64,000 nt of DNA. Source: Blastococcus haudaquaticus (lineage in GTDB: Bacteria; Actinomycetota; Actinomycetes; Mycobacteriales; Geodermatophilaceae). The stretch covers positions 620,001-684,000 of the forward strand of contig NZ_OCNK01000002.1 of the NCBI RefSeq assembly GCF_900230285.1, read 5' to 3'. The first letter of the stretch is position 1. Each line of letters begins with the position of its first letter. Below, piece by piece: positions 26,802 through 35,048 of the stretch. The notes beneath the pieces were generated by a model. That model made no database searches. It had not been told where the DNA came from and was given only the letters and a program-made list of their open reading frames with translations. Made by a program: the position numbers and the translations under genes.

Positions 26802-26945
26802 TCGGAGTCGAGCTGACGGCCAAGGGACTCCGTGGGCGTCCAGCGACGCAGGCAACCTGACCCCGCCCCCGTGCGCACTGTCTGGGGAGGCGCGACCAGC
26901 ACAGCTCGCGCCGATGTGACCGGCGGAGCCGCGGCCCACCCCTGC

Positions 26946-27650
26946 TTACCGAGGAAGGTCTCGCGACGACGTCCCGTCGGCGGGGTCGGGCACGAAGGCG
27001 CGGGCCAGCGTGCGGACCGCGCGGGCGGCCTCGTCCGCGACGAGGTCGCCCTCGGCGGCGAAGCCGCGCAGATCGACCGGAAATCCGCGCGTGAAGCCAC
27101 CGCGCGGCAGGTAGGCGAATCCGTGGACGGCGGCGGTGAAGCTGCGCAGCAGCGGATTGGCGGTCATCACGTCGCCGGTGACGGTGACGGCCGGCCACAG
27201 CAGGTGGTCGAACATCGCCCGGGTGACCGCGCGACGCTCCTCGTCGGGGAAGTCCTGCAGCTCGTCGGCGAGGATCAGCTCGAACGTCGCTCCGTGGGCG
27301 AGCGTGAAGCGAACGTAGACGGCCGCCAGTGCGGCCAGCGTCTCGATCGCCTGCGTGACCGGGTCACCCTCGCCGGTCGCGCGCACCTGCTCGGCCGCCG
27401 CCCGCATCTGCTCTGATAGCCGCTGCCCGGCCACGGTTGCCGCCGCGGACAGCAGTGCGGTGCGGCCGGCGAAGTGCCGGTAGGGAGCTGCGGAGCTGAC
27501 CCCGACGCGGCGGGCGGCCTCGGCCATCGACACGCCGGCGACGCCCTTCGTCGCGACCAGCTCGAGCGCCGCGTCCACCAGGGCCGCCCGCAGGTCGCCG
27601 TGATGGTAGGTGGCCCGTCGCCCCACTGCACCCCCTTCGTCGCTGCCCAT
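26946..27650 (-). CDS. TetR/AcrR-family repressor
   Basis: A 234-residue repressor. The N-terminal HTH reads LRAALVDAALELVATKGVAG, SMAEAARRVGVSSAAPYRHF and AGRTALLSAAA. The C-terminal ligand domain includes YVRFTLAHGATFELILADEL and the PRGGFTRGFPVDLRG tail. It is divergent from the aldo-keto reductase operon, and a 20-bp palindrome overlapping that operon's promoter lies 33 bases from this start. It probably represses both itself and the reductases until a substrate (perhaps a reactive carbonyl) binds. Confidence 0.9.
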   Translation of the reverse strand: MGSDEGGAVGRRATYHHGDLRAALVDAALELVATKGVAGVSMAEAARRVGVSSAAPYRHFAGRTALLSAAATVAGQRLSEQMRAAAEQVRATGEGDPVTQAIETLAALAAVYVRFTLAHGATFELILADELQDFPDEERRAVTRAMFDHLLWPAVTVTGDVMTANPLLRSFTAAVHGFAYLPRGGFTRGFPVDLRGFAAEGDLVADEAARAVRTLARAFVPDPADGTSSRDLPR

Positions 27651-27675
27651 GGTGCCGGTCTCCTCAGGGCTGGCT

Positions 27676-27704
27676 TTGACATGATGTTAGATGGCTCTTA
27701 CATT
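27676..27704 (+). promoter_or_regulatory. Near-consensus promoter overlapped by a TetR-type operator
   Basis: TTGACA (27676-27681), a 17-base spacer and TACATT (27699-27704) form an almost perfect sigma-70 promoter facing the aldo-keto reductase genes. A palindrome with half-sites ATGTTAGA and TCTTACAT (7 of 8 bases symmetric, 27684-27703) covers the spacer and -10, where a bound repressor would block polymerase. Confidence 0.75.
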
Positions 27705-27877
27705 CGAGTCGAGGCGCTCCGGCGTTCGGCCGGAGCCGCCCCGGGACGCAGCTGGTGGAACACCCGCCGGACGACGACGTCGCTGCGCCCGACCGCCCAT
27801 CAGTGCTGACCGGCAGCGGGCACCGGCCCCGGGAGCGGGCGAGCCCTGTCGGCAGAAAAGGAGTTGCTGAGTTGTCC

Positions 27878-28768
27878 ATGCAGATCCCCGCGTACACGCT
27901 GAACAACGGCGTGCAACTGCCCGTCGTCGGCTTCGGCGTCTTCCAGGCCGCTCCCGAGCAGACTGTTGCCGCCGTGAGCACGGCACTGGAGGCCGGCTAC
28001 CGGCACATCGACACCGCCGCGGGCTACGGCAACGAGCGCGAGGTCGGAGAGGCGATCCGGCGCTCGGGTGTGGACCGGTCGGAGGTCTTCCTCGAGACGA
28101 AGGTCTGGATCTCCGACTACGGCTACGACGAGACCCTGCATGCGTTCGACAAGAGCGCCGCGAAGCTGGGCGTCGACCAGATCGACCTGCTGATCCTGCA
28201 CCAGCCGCTGCCCAGTGAGTTCGAGCGCACCATGGACGCCTATCGGGCGCTGGAGCGGTTGCTGGCGGACGGCAAGGTGCGCGCGATCGGCGTCAGCAAC
28301 TTCATGGCCGAGCACCTGGACCGGCTGCTGGCCGAGACGTCGGTGGTGCCGGCGGTCAACCAGGTCGAGGTGCACCCCTACTTCCGGCAGTCCGCGGTGC
28401 TCGCCGCCAACGCCGAGAACGGGATCCTCTCCCAGGCCTGGTCCCCGATCGGCGGCATCACCTTCTACCCAGGCTGGGGCGAGGACCGGAAGAGCGTCCT
28501 GGCCGACGCCACCATCGGCGAGATCGCGGCCGCGCACGGGAAGTCGCCCGCGCAGGTCATGCTGCGCTGGCACCTGCAGCAGGGCCGCCAGGTCATCCCG
28601 AAGTCGGTGACGCCGTCCCGGATCGCTGCGAACCTCGACGTCTTCGGCTTCGACCTCACCGCCGACCAGCTGACCGCGATCGACGCACTCGACACCGGTG
28701 TCCGCGGCGGCCCGGAGCCGACCGACATCACCCGCGAGGCCCACGGCTTCGCGATCCCCGAGGCCTGA
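27878..28768 (+). CDS. Aldo/keto reductase
   Basis: A 296-residue NADPH-dependent reductase of the 2,5-diketo-gluconate reductase type. All four catalytic residues are present: Asp45 and Tyr50 (HIDTAAGYGNEREVG), Lys75 (LETKVW) and His108 (LILHQPLP). The cofactor motif IPKSVTPSRIAANLDVF is near the C-terminus. A ribosome site AAGGAG lies 14 bases before ATG 27878 and eight before an in-frame TTG at 27872, so translation may begin at the TTG. It is first in a two-gene operon with a paralogue and is controlled by the divergent TetR. Confidence 0.92.
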   Translation: MQIPAYTLNNGVQLPVVGFGVFQAAPEQTVAAVSTALEAGYRHIDTAAGYGNEREVGEAIRRSGVDRSEVFLETKVWISDYGYDETLHAFDKSAAKLGVDQIDLLILHQPLPSEFERTMDAYRALERLLADGKVRAIGVSNFMAEHLDRLLAETSVVPAVNQVEVHPYFRQSAVLAANAENGILSQAWSPIGGITFYPGWGEDRKSVLADATIGEIAAAHGKSPAQVMLRWHLQQGRQVIPKSVTPSRIAANLDVFGFDLTADQLTAIDALDTGVRGGPEPTDITREAHGFAIPEA

Positions 28769-28798
28769 GCACCCCCCCTGCGGAGAGGAACCCCTGAG

Positions 28799-29656
28799 AT
28801 GTTGCCACAGATCCCCACCGTTCCGTTGAACAACGGCGTGCAGATGCCGGTCCTCGGCTTCGGCGTCTTCCAGGTCCCGGCAGCCGAGACCGAGCGGGCC
28901 GTCAGCGACGCGCTCGCCGCCGGCTACCGGCACATCGACACCGCCGCCGCCTACCAGAACGAGGAGGCCGTCGGGCGCGCCATCGCCAGCAGCGGCATCC
29001 CCCGCGACGAACTGTTCATCACCACGAAGCTCTGGGTCGCCGACGCCGGCGAGGAGAACGCCAAGCGTGCGTTCGAGACGTCACTGCGCAAGCTCGGCCT
29101 CGACGTCCTCGACCTGTACCTGATCCACCAGCCCTTCGGCGACTACTACGGCTCCTGGCGGGCGATGCAGGACCTGCACCGGCAAGGCCTCATCCGCGCC
29201 ATCGGGGTGTCCAACTTCTACCCCGACCGGCTGGTCGACCTCATCGACCACAACGACGTCGTCCCAGCGGTGAACCAGATCGAGACTCACCCCTTCTTCC
29301 AGCGCACCGCCGACCAGACGCTCATGACCGAGCTCGGCGTCCAGATCGAGTCGTGGGGGCCGCTGGGCCAGGGCCGCGACGACCTGTTCACCAACCCGGT
29401 GCTCACCGCGATCGCCGAGGCGCACGGCAAGACCGTCGCCCAGGTGGTGCTGCGCTGGCTCATCCAGCGCGGCGTCGTCGTCATCCCGAAGTCCGTGCGG
29501 CCGGAGCGGATGGCCGAGAACCTCGACGTCTTCGACGTCCAGCTCAGCGATGACGAGATGGCCCGCATCGCCACCCTGGACACCGGCGCCAGCACCGCCT
29601 TCGACCACCACGATCCCGCGAGCGTGCACTGGCTTGGCACCGCCCGCTTCGACTGA
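28799..29656 (+). CDS. Aldo/keto reductase (tandem paralogue)
   Basis: A 285-residue paralogue of the upstream enzyme. The catalytic residues Asp47, Tyr52, Lys77 and His110 are kept ([35 protein letters not shown]), as is [17 protein letters not shown]. The N-termini are alike ([17 protein letters not shown]), so a tandem duplication is likely, although substrate-loop sequences have diverged. ATG 28799 has GGAGAGG upstream, 30 bases after the first gene's stop. A strong hairpin ends the operon. Confidence 0.92.
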   Translation: MLPQIPTVPLNNGVQMPVLGFGVFQVPAAETERAVSDALAAGYRHIDTAAAYQNEEAVGRAIASSGIPRDELFITTKLWVADAGEENAKRAFETSLRKLGLDVLDLYLIHQPFGDYYGSWRAMQDLHRQGLIRAIGVSNFYPDRLVDLIDHNDVVPAVNQIETHPFFQRTADQTLMTELGVQIESWGPLGQGRDDLFTNPVLTAIAEAHGKTVAQVVLRWLIQRGVVVIPKSVRPERMAENLDVFDVQLSDDEMARIATLDTGASTAFDHHDPASVHWLGTARFD

Positions 29657-29691
29657 GCAGCGCCGGACGGCGGGCGTCCGTCCGGCGCTGC
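29657..29691 (+). terminator. Strong hairpin terminator of the aldo-keto reductase operon
   Basis: A perfect 14-bp stem (GCAGCGCCGGACGG / CCGTCCGGCGCTGC) with a 7-base loop begins directly after the stop codon. No T-tract follows. Confidence 0.75.
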
Positions 29692-29779
29692 CCGCCGCTG
29701 ACGTACCTCGCGGCCCGGGCCGACGTCGCAGCGGGCCGCCCGCGGACCGAGCACGTTCCCTCAGAGAGAAGACCACCCC

Positions 29780-30922
29780 GTGCCCTCATCCGAGCCCGCC
29801 CCCGTCGAGACCGGCACCGCTGCCGGCGCGGGGAGGCGCGCGGTCGTCGTCGGGGCGTCGCTGGCCGGGTTGATGTCCTCGCTGGCCTTGGCCGACAGCG
29901 GATGGCACGTCACCGTGCTGGAGCGGGCAGGCGCTCGCCGTTGCAGCGGAGCGGCCCTGGCAGTCGACCCCGCCGATCTCGTCCGGCTGCTCGGACCCAC
30001 GGCGTCCGCGACCGTGCTGTCCCGGCTCGGCACCGACGTCAGCGACGTCAGCGCCGGCCTGCCGGCGACCTGGCAGGCCCTGCACACCGGGCTGCAGGCA
30101 GCCGCCGACGCGCACCACCGGATCGTGCTGCACCACCACTCCCCCGTCGTCGACGTCGGGCAGGACGAGGAACGCGCCTGGGCGATCGACGCATCCGGTC
30201 CGACGCACACCGCGGACTTTCTCGTGGGCGCAGACGGGTACCGCTCCGTGGTGCGCTCCGCGGTCTCGCCGGACAAGCCGGATGCACGCTTCGCCGGGTA
30301 CGTCCTTTGGCTCGGCGTCGCAGCCGAGCGCGACCTCGGACTCGTGCGATGGCCGAGCGGCCTGGACATCCGCGACAGCGGCGACCATCTGCTGTTGGGT
30401 TACCCACTGCCCGGAGTGGACGGCTCCCGGACGCCGGGGAACCGTCGGCTCGGTTGGGCCTGGTACGACGCCACCCGCAATCAAATGTTCCGGCGCGCCG
30501 GCGCGGTCGTGGGCAGCGGGGTGCGTTACTCACTGCGGCCGGCGGACATCCCGGAGCGGACCTACGCGGAGCTGGCCGCCGAGGCCGGCCGTCGCTGGCC
30601 TGCTCCTTGGGCACAGGCCATCGGGAACAGCGTCGCCCGGCACGACGTCACCGCCACGCCCATCAGCGAGTACCTGCCCGACCGGCTCGTGCGCGGCCGG
30701 CTGGCCCTGGTCGGGGATGCCGCCCATGTGCCGACCCCCATGACCGGGAGCGGATTCGCGGCGTCCCTCGCGGACGCCGAGGCGCTCGCCCATGCCCTCG
30801 CTGAGTGCGACAGCGCCCGGGCACCAGACGGCCTGAGGGCCTACGAGAAGCGGCGCCTCGCCCCGGCACGGTCGCTGGTGCTGTCCGGTCAGCAGTTCAG
30901 CCGATCCTTCGCCGGCCGTTGA
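29780..30922 (+). CDS. FAD-dependent monooxygenase
   Basis: A 380-residue flavin monooxygenase of the p-hydroxybenzoate hydroxylase superfamily. AVVVGASLAGLMSSLALADS (about 21-40) binds FAD, ADFLVGADGYRSVVR is the conserved DG motif, and LVGDAAHVPTPMTGSGF near 312-328 is the GD motif. The length and the YVLWLGVA / RLGWAWY segments resemble 2,6-dihydroxypyridine hydroxylase-like enzymes. It would hydroxylate an aromatic or heterocyclic ring with NAD(P)H and O2. The GTG start at 29780 lies ten bases after an AGAGAGAAG purine run. It follows the reductase operon but sits behind a terminator. Confidence 0.9.
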   Translation: MPSSEPAPVETGTAAGAGRRAVVVGASLAGLMSSLALADSGWHVTVLERAGARRCSGAALAVDPADLVRLLGPTASATVLSRLGTDVSDVSAGLPATWQALHTGLQAAADAHHRIVLHHHSPVVDVGQDEERAWAIDASGPTHTADFLVGADGYRSVVRSAVSPDKPDARFAGYVLWLGVAAERDLGLVRWPSGLDIRDSGDHLLLGYPLPGVDGSRTPGNRRLGWAWYDATRNQMFRRAGAVVGSGVRYSLRPADIPERTYAELAAEAGRRWPAPWAQAIGNSVARHDVTATPISEYLPDRLVRGRLALVGDAAHVPTPMTGSGFAASLADAEALAHALAECDSARAPDGLRAYEKRRLAPARSLVLSGQQFSRSFAGR

Positions 30923-31054
30923 GGCGCCCGCCGGGCCCACAGTGATCGAACCGAGACCCGGACCGACCACCGGAGCTGCCCCGCTCGTCGGATCAGGTCC
31001 TCGAGGACGAAGGCGTTGACCTCGGCGTGTCGCCCGCACCATCGCCCGCGTCCC

Positions 31055-31281
31055 CAGGTCGCCTACGCCGCCAGCAGGGCGGGCCCCATCGGACTCACCC
31101 GCGACCTCGCCCAGCAGTGGCCGGCCGCAGGGGACTCGGGTCATCGCACTGCCTCCAAGCTCCTCCTCCTCCGAGATGACCGATCAATCCCCCGAGGGCT
31201 ACGTGGAGCCGCTTCTTCCTCGTCAGCGACGCCGCCGGTCGCGTGACCGGCGCGACCATCCCGGTCGAGGGCGGGCTGACA
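31055..31281 (+). pseudogene. Remnant of a short-chain dehydrogenase (C-terminal half)
   Basis: In shifting frames the sequence reads QVAYAASRAGPIGLTRDLAQ, then VIALPPSSSSSEMTDQSPEG, then FLVSDAAGRVTGATIPVEGG and LT. These match the catalytic YxxxK helix, the PG loop and the C-terminal GG motif of a classical SDR, with Lys replaced by Arg. The N-terminal Rossmann half and the catalytic Ser are gone and at least two frameshifts are present. The strip from here to 31587 shows no other gene. Confidence 0.7.
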
Positions 31282-31587
31282 GAAGCTGACATGTCGACCG
31301 GACCGCGATGCTGCGCCGGCTCGGCTCCCCGCGAGGAGCCCAGCCTGCTTCTGTCCGCTGTCCGGACGCAAGCGGATGACCTGAGCGCCGCCGATCACCC
31401 GCGAGCAGGTCCAGCAGGCGGGGCGGCGTACGGCGTCACCGTCGACGGCGCCGCCCTGGCCAGTGGCGGCACGCTGCGCCGACACCTGAGGGGCGATGAC
31501 CAGCAGGTCGACCGCCCTCGCCTTTGCATGGCGGCGATCGCAGAGGACGGCGCGCTATCGCCGAGCGGCCACACCTAGCCTGCTCAC
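31282..31587. other. Intergenic region, no gene recognised
   Basis: 306 bases between the SDR remnant and stub E. No open frame here has family-like sequence. The only element I can name is the TAGCCT promoter of stub E at 31576-31581. Confidence 0.4.
31576..31581 (+). promoter_or_regulatory. -10 element (TAGCCT) of stub E
   Basis: TAGCCT ends six bases before ATG 31588, the same arrangement as in stub C and before the intact gene at 46185. Confidence 0.5.
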
Positions 31588-31737
31588 ATGCGTGCTGTGC
31601 AGATCACCGAATTCGGTGGCCCCGAGGTTTTGAAGGTCGTCGACGTCCCCGAGCCCGAGGCCGGCCCCGGCCGGACGCTCCACGACGTCTCCGCGGCCGG
31701 TGTCAACTACGCCGACACCCACCACCGGGAGTCGTGA
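31588..31737 (+). CDS. Stub E: intact 49-codon mini-gene from the quinone oxidoreductase 5' end
   Basis: The open frame reads MRAVQITEFGGPEVLKVV, DVPEPEAGPGRTLHDVSA and AGVNYADTHHRES, then TGA. Start codon and -10 are preserved. It belongs with copies A, B and F (VPEPEAGPG type) rather than with the parent at 46185 (LPDP type), so it is not a recent copy of that gene. No downstream part of an oxidoreductase follows. It may be transcribed; a stable protein is unlikely. Confidence 0.6.
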   Translation: MRAVQITEFGGPEVLKVVDVPEPEAGPGRTLHDVSAAGVNYADTHHRES

Positions 31738-32057
31738 AGGGCCTATCCGGAGGACAGCTGACCGACTGCGGACTCAGCGTCGCGCCAGCACCGGGATCAA
31801 CCGCAGGGACGTCGCTCGACGTCTGCGAAGAGGAGGAGGTCCCCGAGCCCGGAAGCGTTACCCGTGCGAGGCAGAGTGGGGCGCCAACAGCGAAGAACGA
31901 GCCTCCGTCGGCCCCCGCAGGCAGACCAGCACCTCGGCGATGATCCACCGCCGAGAGCACCGGAGTCGATCACCATCAGGACGGCGCCTCGATCTCCACG
32001 AGGGGACGACCAACAGAGCGGATCTCATTCCCGCGACCCGTTCTCCGGACGGCTCCG
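31738..32057. other. Intergenic region, no gene recognised
   Basis: 320 bases between stub E and the 3' end of a small minus-strand gene. No reading frame has a ribosome site together with protein-like composition. No repeat or hairpin stands out. Confidence 0.4.
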
Positions 32058-32252
32058 TCACGGGCTTCCGCCCATGCGATCGGTGAGCTCGTCCAGGTCG
32101 ATGCCGACCGACTCGAAGGCAGCAGCGGCGACTCCGAAGTCGACCGGGTAGTGGAGGGCGAGCAGCCGGGCTTCGTGCTCCGCGCTGAGACCCATGAGCG
32201 GCAGCAGGTGCATGACGTGCTCCCGGGTGATGCACAAGCGCGTCAGGTCCAT
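32058..32252 (-). CDS. Small acidic protein of unknown function
   Basis: A 64-residue protein (MDLTRLCITREHVMHLLPLM, ALHYPVDFGVAAAAFESVGI, DLDELTDRMGGSP), predicted helical, with one Cys. ATG 32252 has GAGGAGG five bases upstream, which, with the balanced composition, supports a real gene. I recognise no domain. A second small protein with Cys residues lies 176 bases upstream on the same strand. Confidence 0.7.
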   Translation of the reverse strand: MDLTRLCITREHVMHLLPLMGLSAEHEARLLALHYPVDFGVAAAAFESVGIDLDELTDRMGGSP

Positions 32253-32428
32253 GACGGCCTCCTCGGATGACGCCCCTGCGGTCGTCCACCGCCCAGGGTC
32301 GCGGCACCGGACGAGGACGACCACGAGGGACTCAGGCAGAAGTGTCGGCCTGCGTGCCGGCCACGATCGCCGTCGGAAGGACGGCGCAGGGCAGCGGATC
32401 CGCGCGCGACCCCGTCAGGCGTCGCCGC

Positions 32429-32623
32429 TCACGACGCCGTGCCGTGAGCTGCACCTGGCACCACCCCGGCCAGGGCCGCGATCTCCTCGGAGGGCATCAG
32501 GAACCAGTGCCGGCGAACGCAGTAGACCTTGACGTGGTCGACCGGTCCGTGGGTGCTGTCCACAGGAAGCCGCCACTCGATCTCGGCAGGGGCACAGCAC
32601 TCGGGACAAGCCGTCAGTTCCAT
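32429..32623 (-). CDS. Small Cys-containing protein, possible zinc binder
   Basis: A 64-residue protein: MELTACPECCAPAEIEWRL, then GPVDHVKVYCVRRHWFLMPS. The CPECC and the later Cys/His (YCVRRHW) could form a single zinc site. A purine-rich GAAGGCGGAG precedes the ATG by two bases. Function is unknown. It is possibly in one unit with the small protein at 32058. Confidence 0.7.
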   Translation of the reverse strand: MELTACPECCAPAEIEWRLPVDSTHGPVDHVKVYCVRRHWFLMPSEEIAALAGVVPGAAHGTAS

Positions 32624-32861
32624 GACTCCGCCTTCTCATCCGTCGTCGTAGGCACGAGCCGTCGTCCAGGTCGACGCCTCCGGCCTGCCGTCCCCCCTGT
32701 GACCGGGTGACCGAACGATGTGTGACACCCCGGGTGTGCGCCGCCCGGGTGGTCGCGGCGACGGCCTCGAGCCCCCCGGAGCGCAGGGGCGGCTGTCACA
32801 GATCAGCGCGGTGCCCGGTCATATGAGTCACCGAAGTCACTCCGAGACAGAAGAGGTCAAC

Positions 32862-33596
32862 ATGCGCATCGCAGTCGCCGGCTCGACCGGTCTGGTCGGT
32901 TCCCAGGTCGTCGCCGTCGCCAAGGCAGCCGGCCACTCCGTCGTGGGTCTCGCGCGCGAGGACGGGGTCGACCTCACGTCGCCCGTCGGCCTCGATGAAC
33001 GCCTGGCGGGCGTAGAGGCACTCGTCGACGTGACGCAGAGCCCCACCATCGACATCGAGGCGGTGAAGTTCTTCGAGACCGTCGCCGCGAACCTCGGGGA
33101 CGCCGCCACCAGCGCCGGCGTCAGCCGCACCGTCCTGCTGTCGATCATCGGCGTCGACCGCGTCCCTCAGTACGACTACTACGTCGCCAAGGTGGCGCAG
33201 GAGCGGACCCACCGGGTCCACTCCCCGGGACTCCACGTCCTGCGCGCCGCCCAGTTCCTCGACTTTCCCGGTATGGCCATCCGCTGGGGACGGGACGGCG
33301 ACACGACCACGGTGGACGATCTGCTGTCCCAGCCGGTCGCCGTCGGGGAGATCGCCAGGGTCCTGGTCGAGCTGGCCACGGGTGAGCGGGACGACGACGT
33401 CATCGAGCTGGCCGGCCCTCGACAGGAGCGCATCGTCGACCTCGCCCGCCGCCTGGTCGCGCACAGCGGCGAGCACCTCACCGTCATCGCCCGCGATGTT
33501 CCGGAGCCGATGCGGAACGGGGCACTCCTGCCGGGTTCCGGCGCGATCATCGCCGGGCCGACGTTCGACGAGTGGCTCAGCAGGCAGCCTGCCTGA
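32862..33596 (+). CDS. NAD(P)-binding atypical SDR (NmrA/SDR_a5-like)
   Basis: A 244-residue Rossmann protein: MRIAVAGSTGLVGSQVVAVA is the nucleotide-binding motif, LLSIIGVDRVPQYDYYVAKV carries a YYxAK-type active-site helix, and ELAGPRQERIVDLARRLV follows. These proteins are reductases or redox-sensing NAD(P)H binders; the substrate is unknown. ATG 32862 follows GAAGAGG by five bases. A strong hairpin lies 72 bases after the stop. It lies just upstream of the ECF sigma gene but is probably a separate transcript. Confidence 0.88.
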   Translation: MRIAVAGSTGLVGSQVVAVAKAAGHSVVGLAREDGVDLTSPVGLDERLAGVEALVDVTQSPTIDIEAVKFFETVAANLGDAATSAGVSRTVLLSIIGVDRVPQYDYYVAKVAQERTHRVHSPGLHVLRAAQFLDFPGMAIRWGRDGDTTTVDDLLSQPVAVGEIARVLVELATGERDDDVIELAGPRQERIVDLARRLVAHSGEHLTVIARDVPEPMRNGALLPGSGAIIAGPTFDEWLSRQPA

Positions 33597-33667
33597 CCCC
33601 CCACCACTTGCGTGGGCACGTGCTCCGACGCGCCCACGCCGGTTGTCCCGCACAGCACCGCTGCCCT

Positions 33668-33704
33668 CGGCGGGTGCGCACGCCCACCACGTGCGCACCC
33701 GCCG
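33668..33704 (+). terminator. Strong hairpin terminator
   Basis: A perfect 14-bp stem (CGGCGGGTGCGCAC / GTGCGCACCCGCCG) with a 9-base loop follows the SDR-like gene. Confidence 0.7.
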
Positions 33705-33868
33705 ATCGCGTGTCTCCGTCCCCCTTCCTCGCCGACGCGCGCGGGGACGCGGGCACGTCTCGACCAGGCAGGTCACCAGGCATCTCACTGGCGACTCGGG
33801 TCCCCCTCCTGAACCAGTGTTGCTCCAGGCGGCACAACCGGCCGCCTCGAGCAACAGGAGGGCCTGAC

Positions 33869-34561
33869 ATGGACACGCTCACAGGCGCAGATCCCGGAGC
33901 GGCAGGCGCGGAGCACCCGGAGCCCGGCGCCCCGCGACCACCGCGCGACGACGACCTCCGGCAGGCCGTCGTCGTCTTCATGGCCCAGCGGCCACACCTG
34001 CTCGCGACGGTCCGCAGGATCCTCGGCAGCGCGAGCGAGGCGGAAGACGTCGTCCAGGAGACCTGGTTGCGGTGGCAACGCACCGACCGGCGGACGGTGG
34101 CCAACCCGCCGGCCTTCCTGGCGACCGCGGCCACCAGGCTGGCGATCAACACGATCCAGTCGGCGAGGAGCCGGCGGGAGGCGCCCAGCACGCCGTGGCT
34201 CGACGACGTGGCGCTCCCCGCAGGGGACGCCGAGTCGACGGCTGAGCGCGCCGAGGCCGTCGAGCTGGCGTTGCGCGTCGTGCTGGAACGCCTGACGCCT
34301 GCAGAACGCGCCGCGTACGTCCTTCGCACCGGCTTCGACTACCCCTATGCGGACATCGCCTCCGCCCTCCGCCGGAGCGCGCCCAACGCCAGGCAGCTCG
34401 TCAGCCGAGCACACACGCGCATCCTCTCGGGCGCGGGACGACCCGTCAGCGCCGGTGCGCACCGCCAGCTCGTCGGCGCGTTCACCGCAGCCGCGCGGAA
34501 CGGCGAGTTCACCCGGCTCGAGGCCCTCCTGACGGCGCCCGTCCGACCAGCAGCCGTCTGA
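33869..34561 (+). CDS. ECF sigma factor (SigJ/ECF41-like) with truncated SnoaL domain
   Basis: A 230-residue sigma factor. Region 2 is at about 30-100 (FMAQRPHLLATVRRILGSAS, EAEDVVQETWLRWQ, PPAFLATAATRLAINTIQSA) and region 4 at about 120-190 (LERLTPAERAAYVLRTGFDY, ALRRSAPNARQLVSRAHTRI). SigJ-like factors normally continue with a full SnoaL-like domain of about 100 residues that modulates activity. Here only its first helix (LVGAFTAAARNGEFTRLEAL) remains before the stop. The ATG has AGGAG nearby. No anti-sigma gene is present. A CBS gene follows after 25 bases, so the three genes to 36589 look like one operon. Confidence 0.88.
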   Translation: MDTLTGADPGAAGAEHPEPGAPRPPRDDDLRQAVVVFMAQRPHLLATVRRILGSASEAEDVVQETWLRWQRTDRRTVANPPAFLATAATRLAINTIQSARSRREAPSTPWLDDVALPAGDAESTAERAEAVELALRVVLERLTPAERAAYVLRTGFDYPYADIASALRRSAPNARQLVSRAHTRILSGAGRPVSAGAHRQLVGAFTAAARNGEFTRLEALLTAPVRPAAV

Positions 34562-34586
34562 CCAGCACGAAGCCGAGGAGCTGACC

Positions 34587-35048
34587 ATGGACACGAACGT
34601 CCCCCCGACGACCACCTTGAGCGTCGGGCCTGCTGCAGCGACACCGAGGGGGTGTACGACGGTCGCGGACGTGATGGCCGTGCCGATCGCGACGATCGAG
34701 CCGGAGGCTCACCTCGCTGCCGCCAGCTACCTGATCAAGCGCTCCCGGGCGTCGGTACTCGTCGTGACCGGCGACGGCGGCCAGCCGGTCGCCACTGTCA
34801 CCGCCGTCGACATCGGCCGTGCCATCGCGGACGGGCGGGATGTGGAGCTCACGCGGATCCGGCAGGTCGTCACGCGGAAGCCACCGACCGTCGAGGTCCA
34901 CGCGACCGCGGCCGACGCGGTCCGGTTGATGCTGGCCGCGGGGGTCCAGTGCCTGCCGGTCCTGGACGGGAGCAGGCTGGTGGGAACGGTGCAGCTCGAC
35001 GACCTGCGCCCGGCGGTCCGCATGCCGGAACCGCAGGTGCACCGGTGA
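34587..35048 (+). CDS. CBS-domain pair protein
   Basis: A 153-residue protein made of two CBS repeats: VADVMAVPIATIEPEAHLAA to about residue 80 and IRQVVTRKPPTVEVHATAAD to about 148 (GVQCLPVLDGSRLVGTVQLD). CBS pairs bind adenosyl nucleotides and act as energy or redox sensors. ATG 34587 is preceded by GAGGAG. It lies between an ECF sigma gene and an HTH-STAND gene, and its TGA overlaps the GTG of the latter, which suggests a sensing role in that operon (inference). Confidence 0.88.
   Translation: MDTNVPPTTTLSVGPAAATPRGCTTVADVMAVPIATIEPEAHLAAASYLIKRSRASVLVVTGDGGQPVATVTAVDIGRAIADGRDVELTRIRQVVTRKPPTVEVHATAADAVRLMLAAGVQCLPVLDGSRLVGTVQLDDLRPAVRMPEPQVHR

Noticed and set aside
31141-31485. A 114-codon minus-strand frame over the SDR remnant
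   Set aside because: The + strand shows clear SDR homology in broken frames, so the minus frame is incidental.
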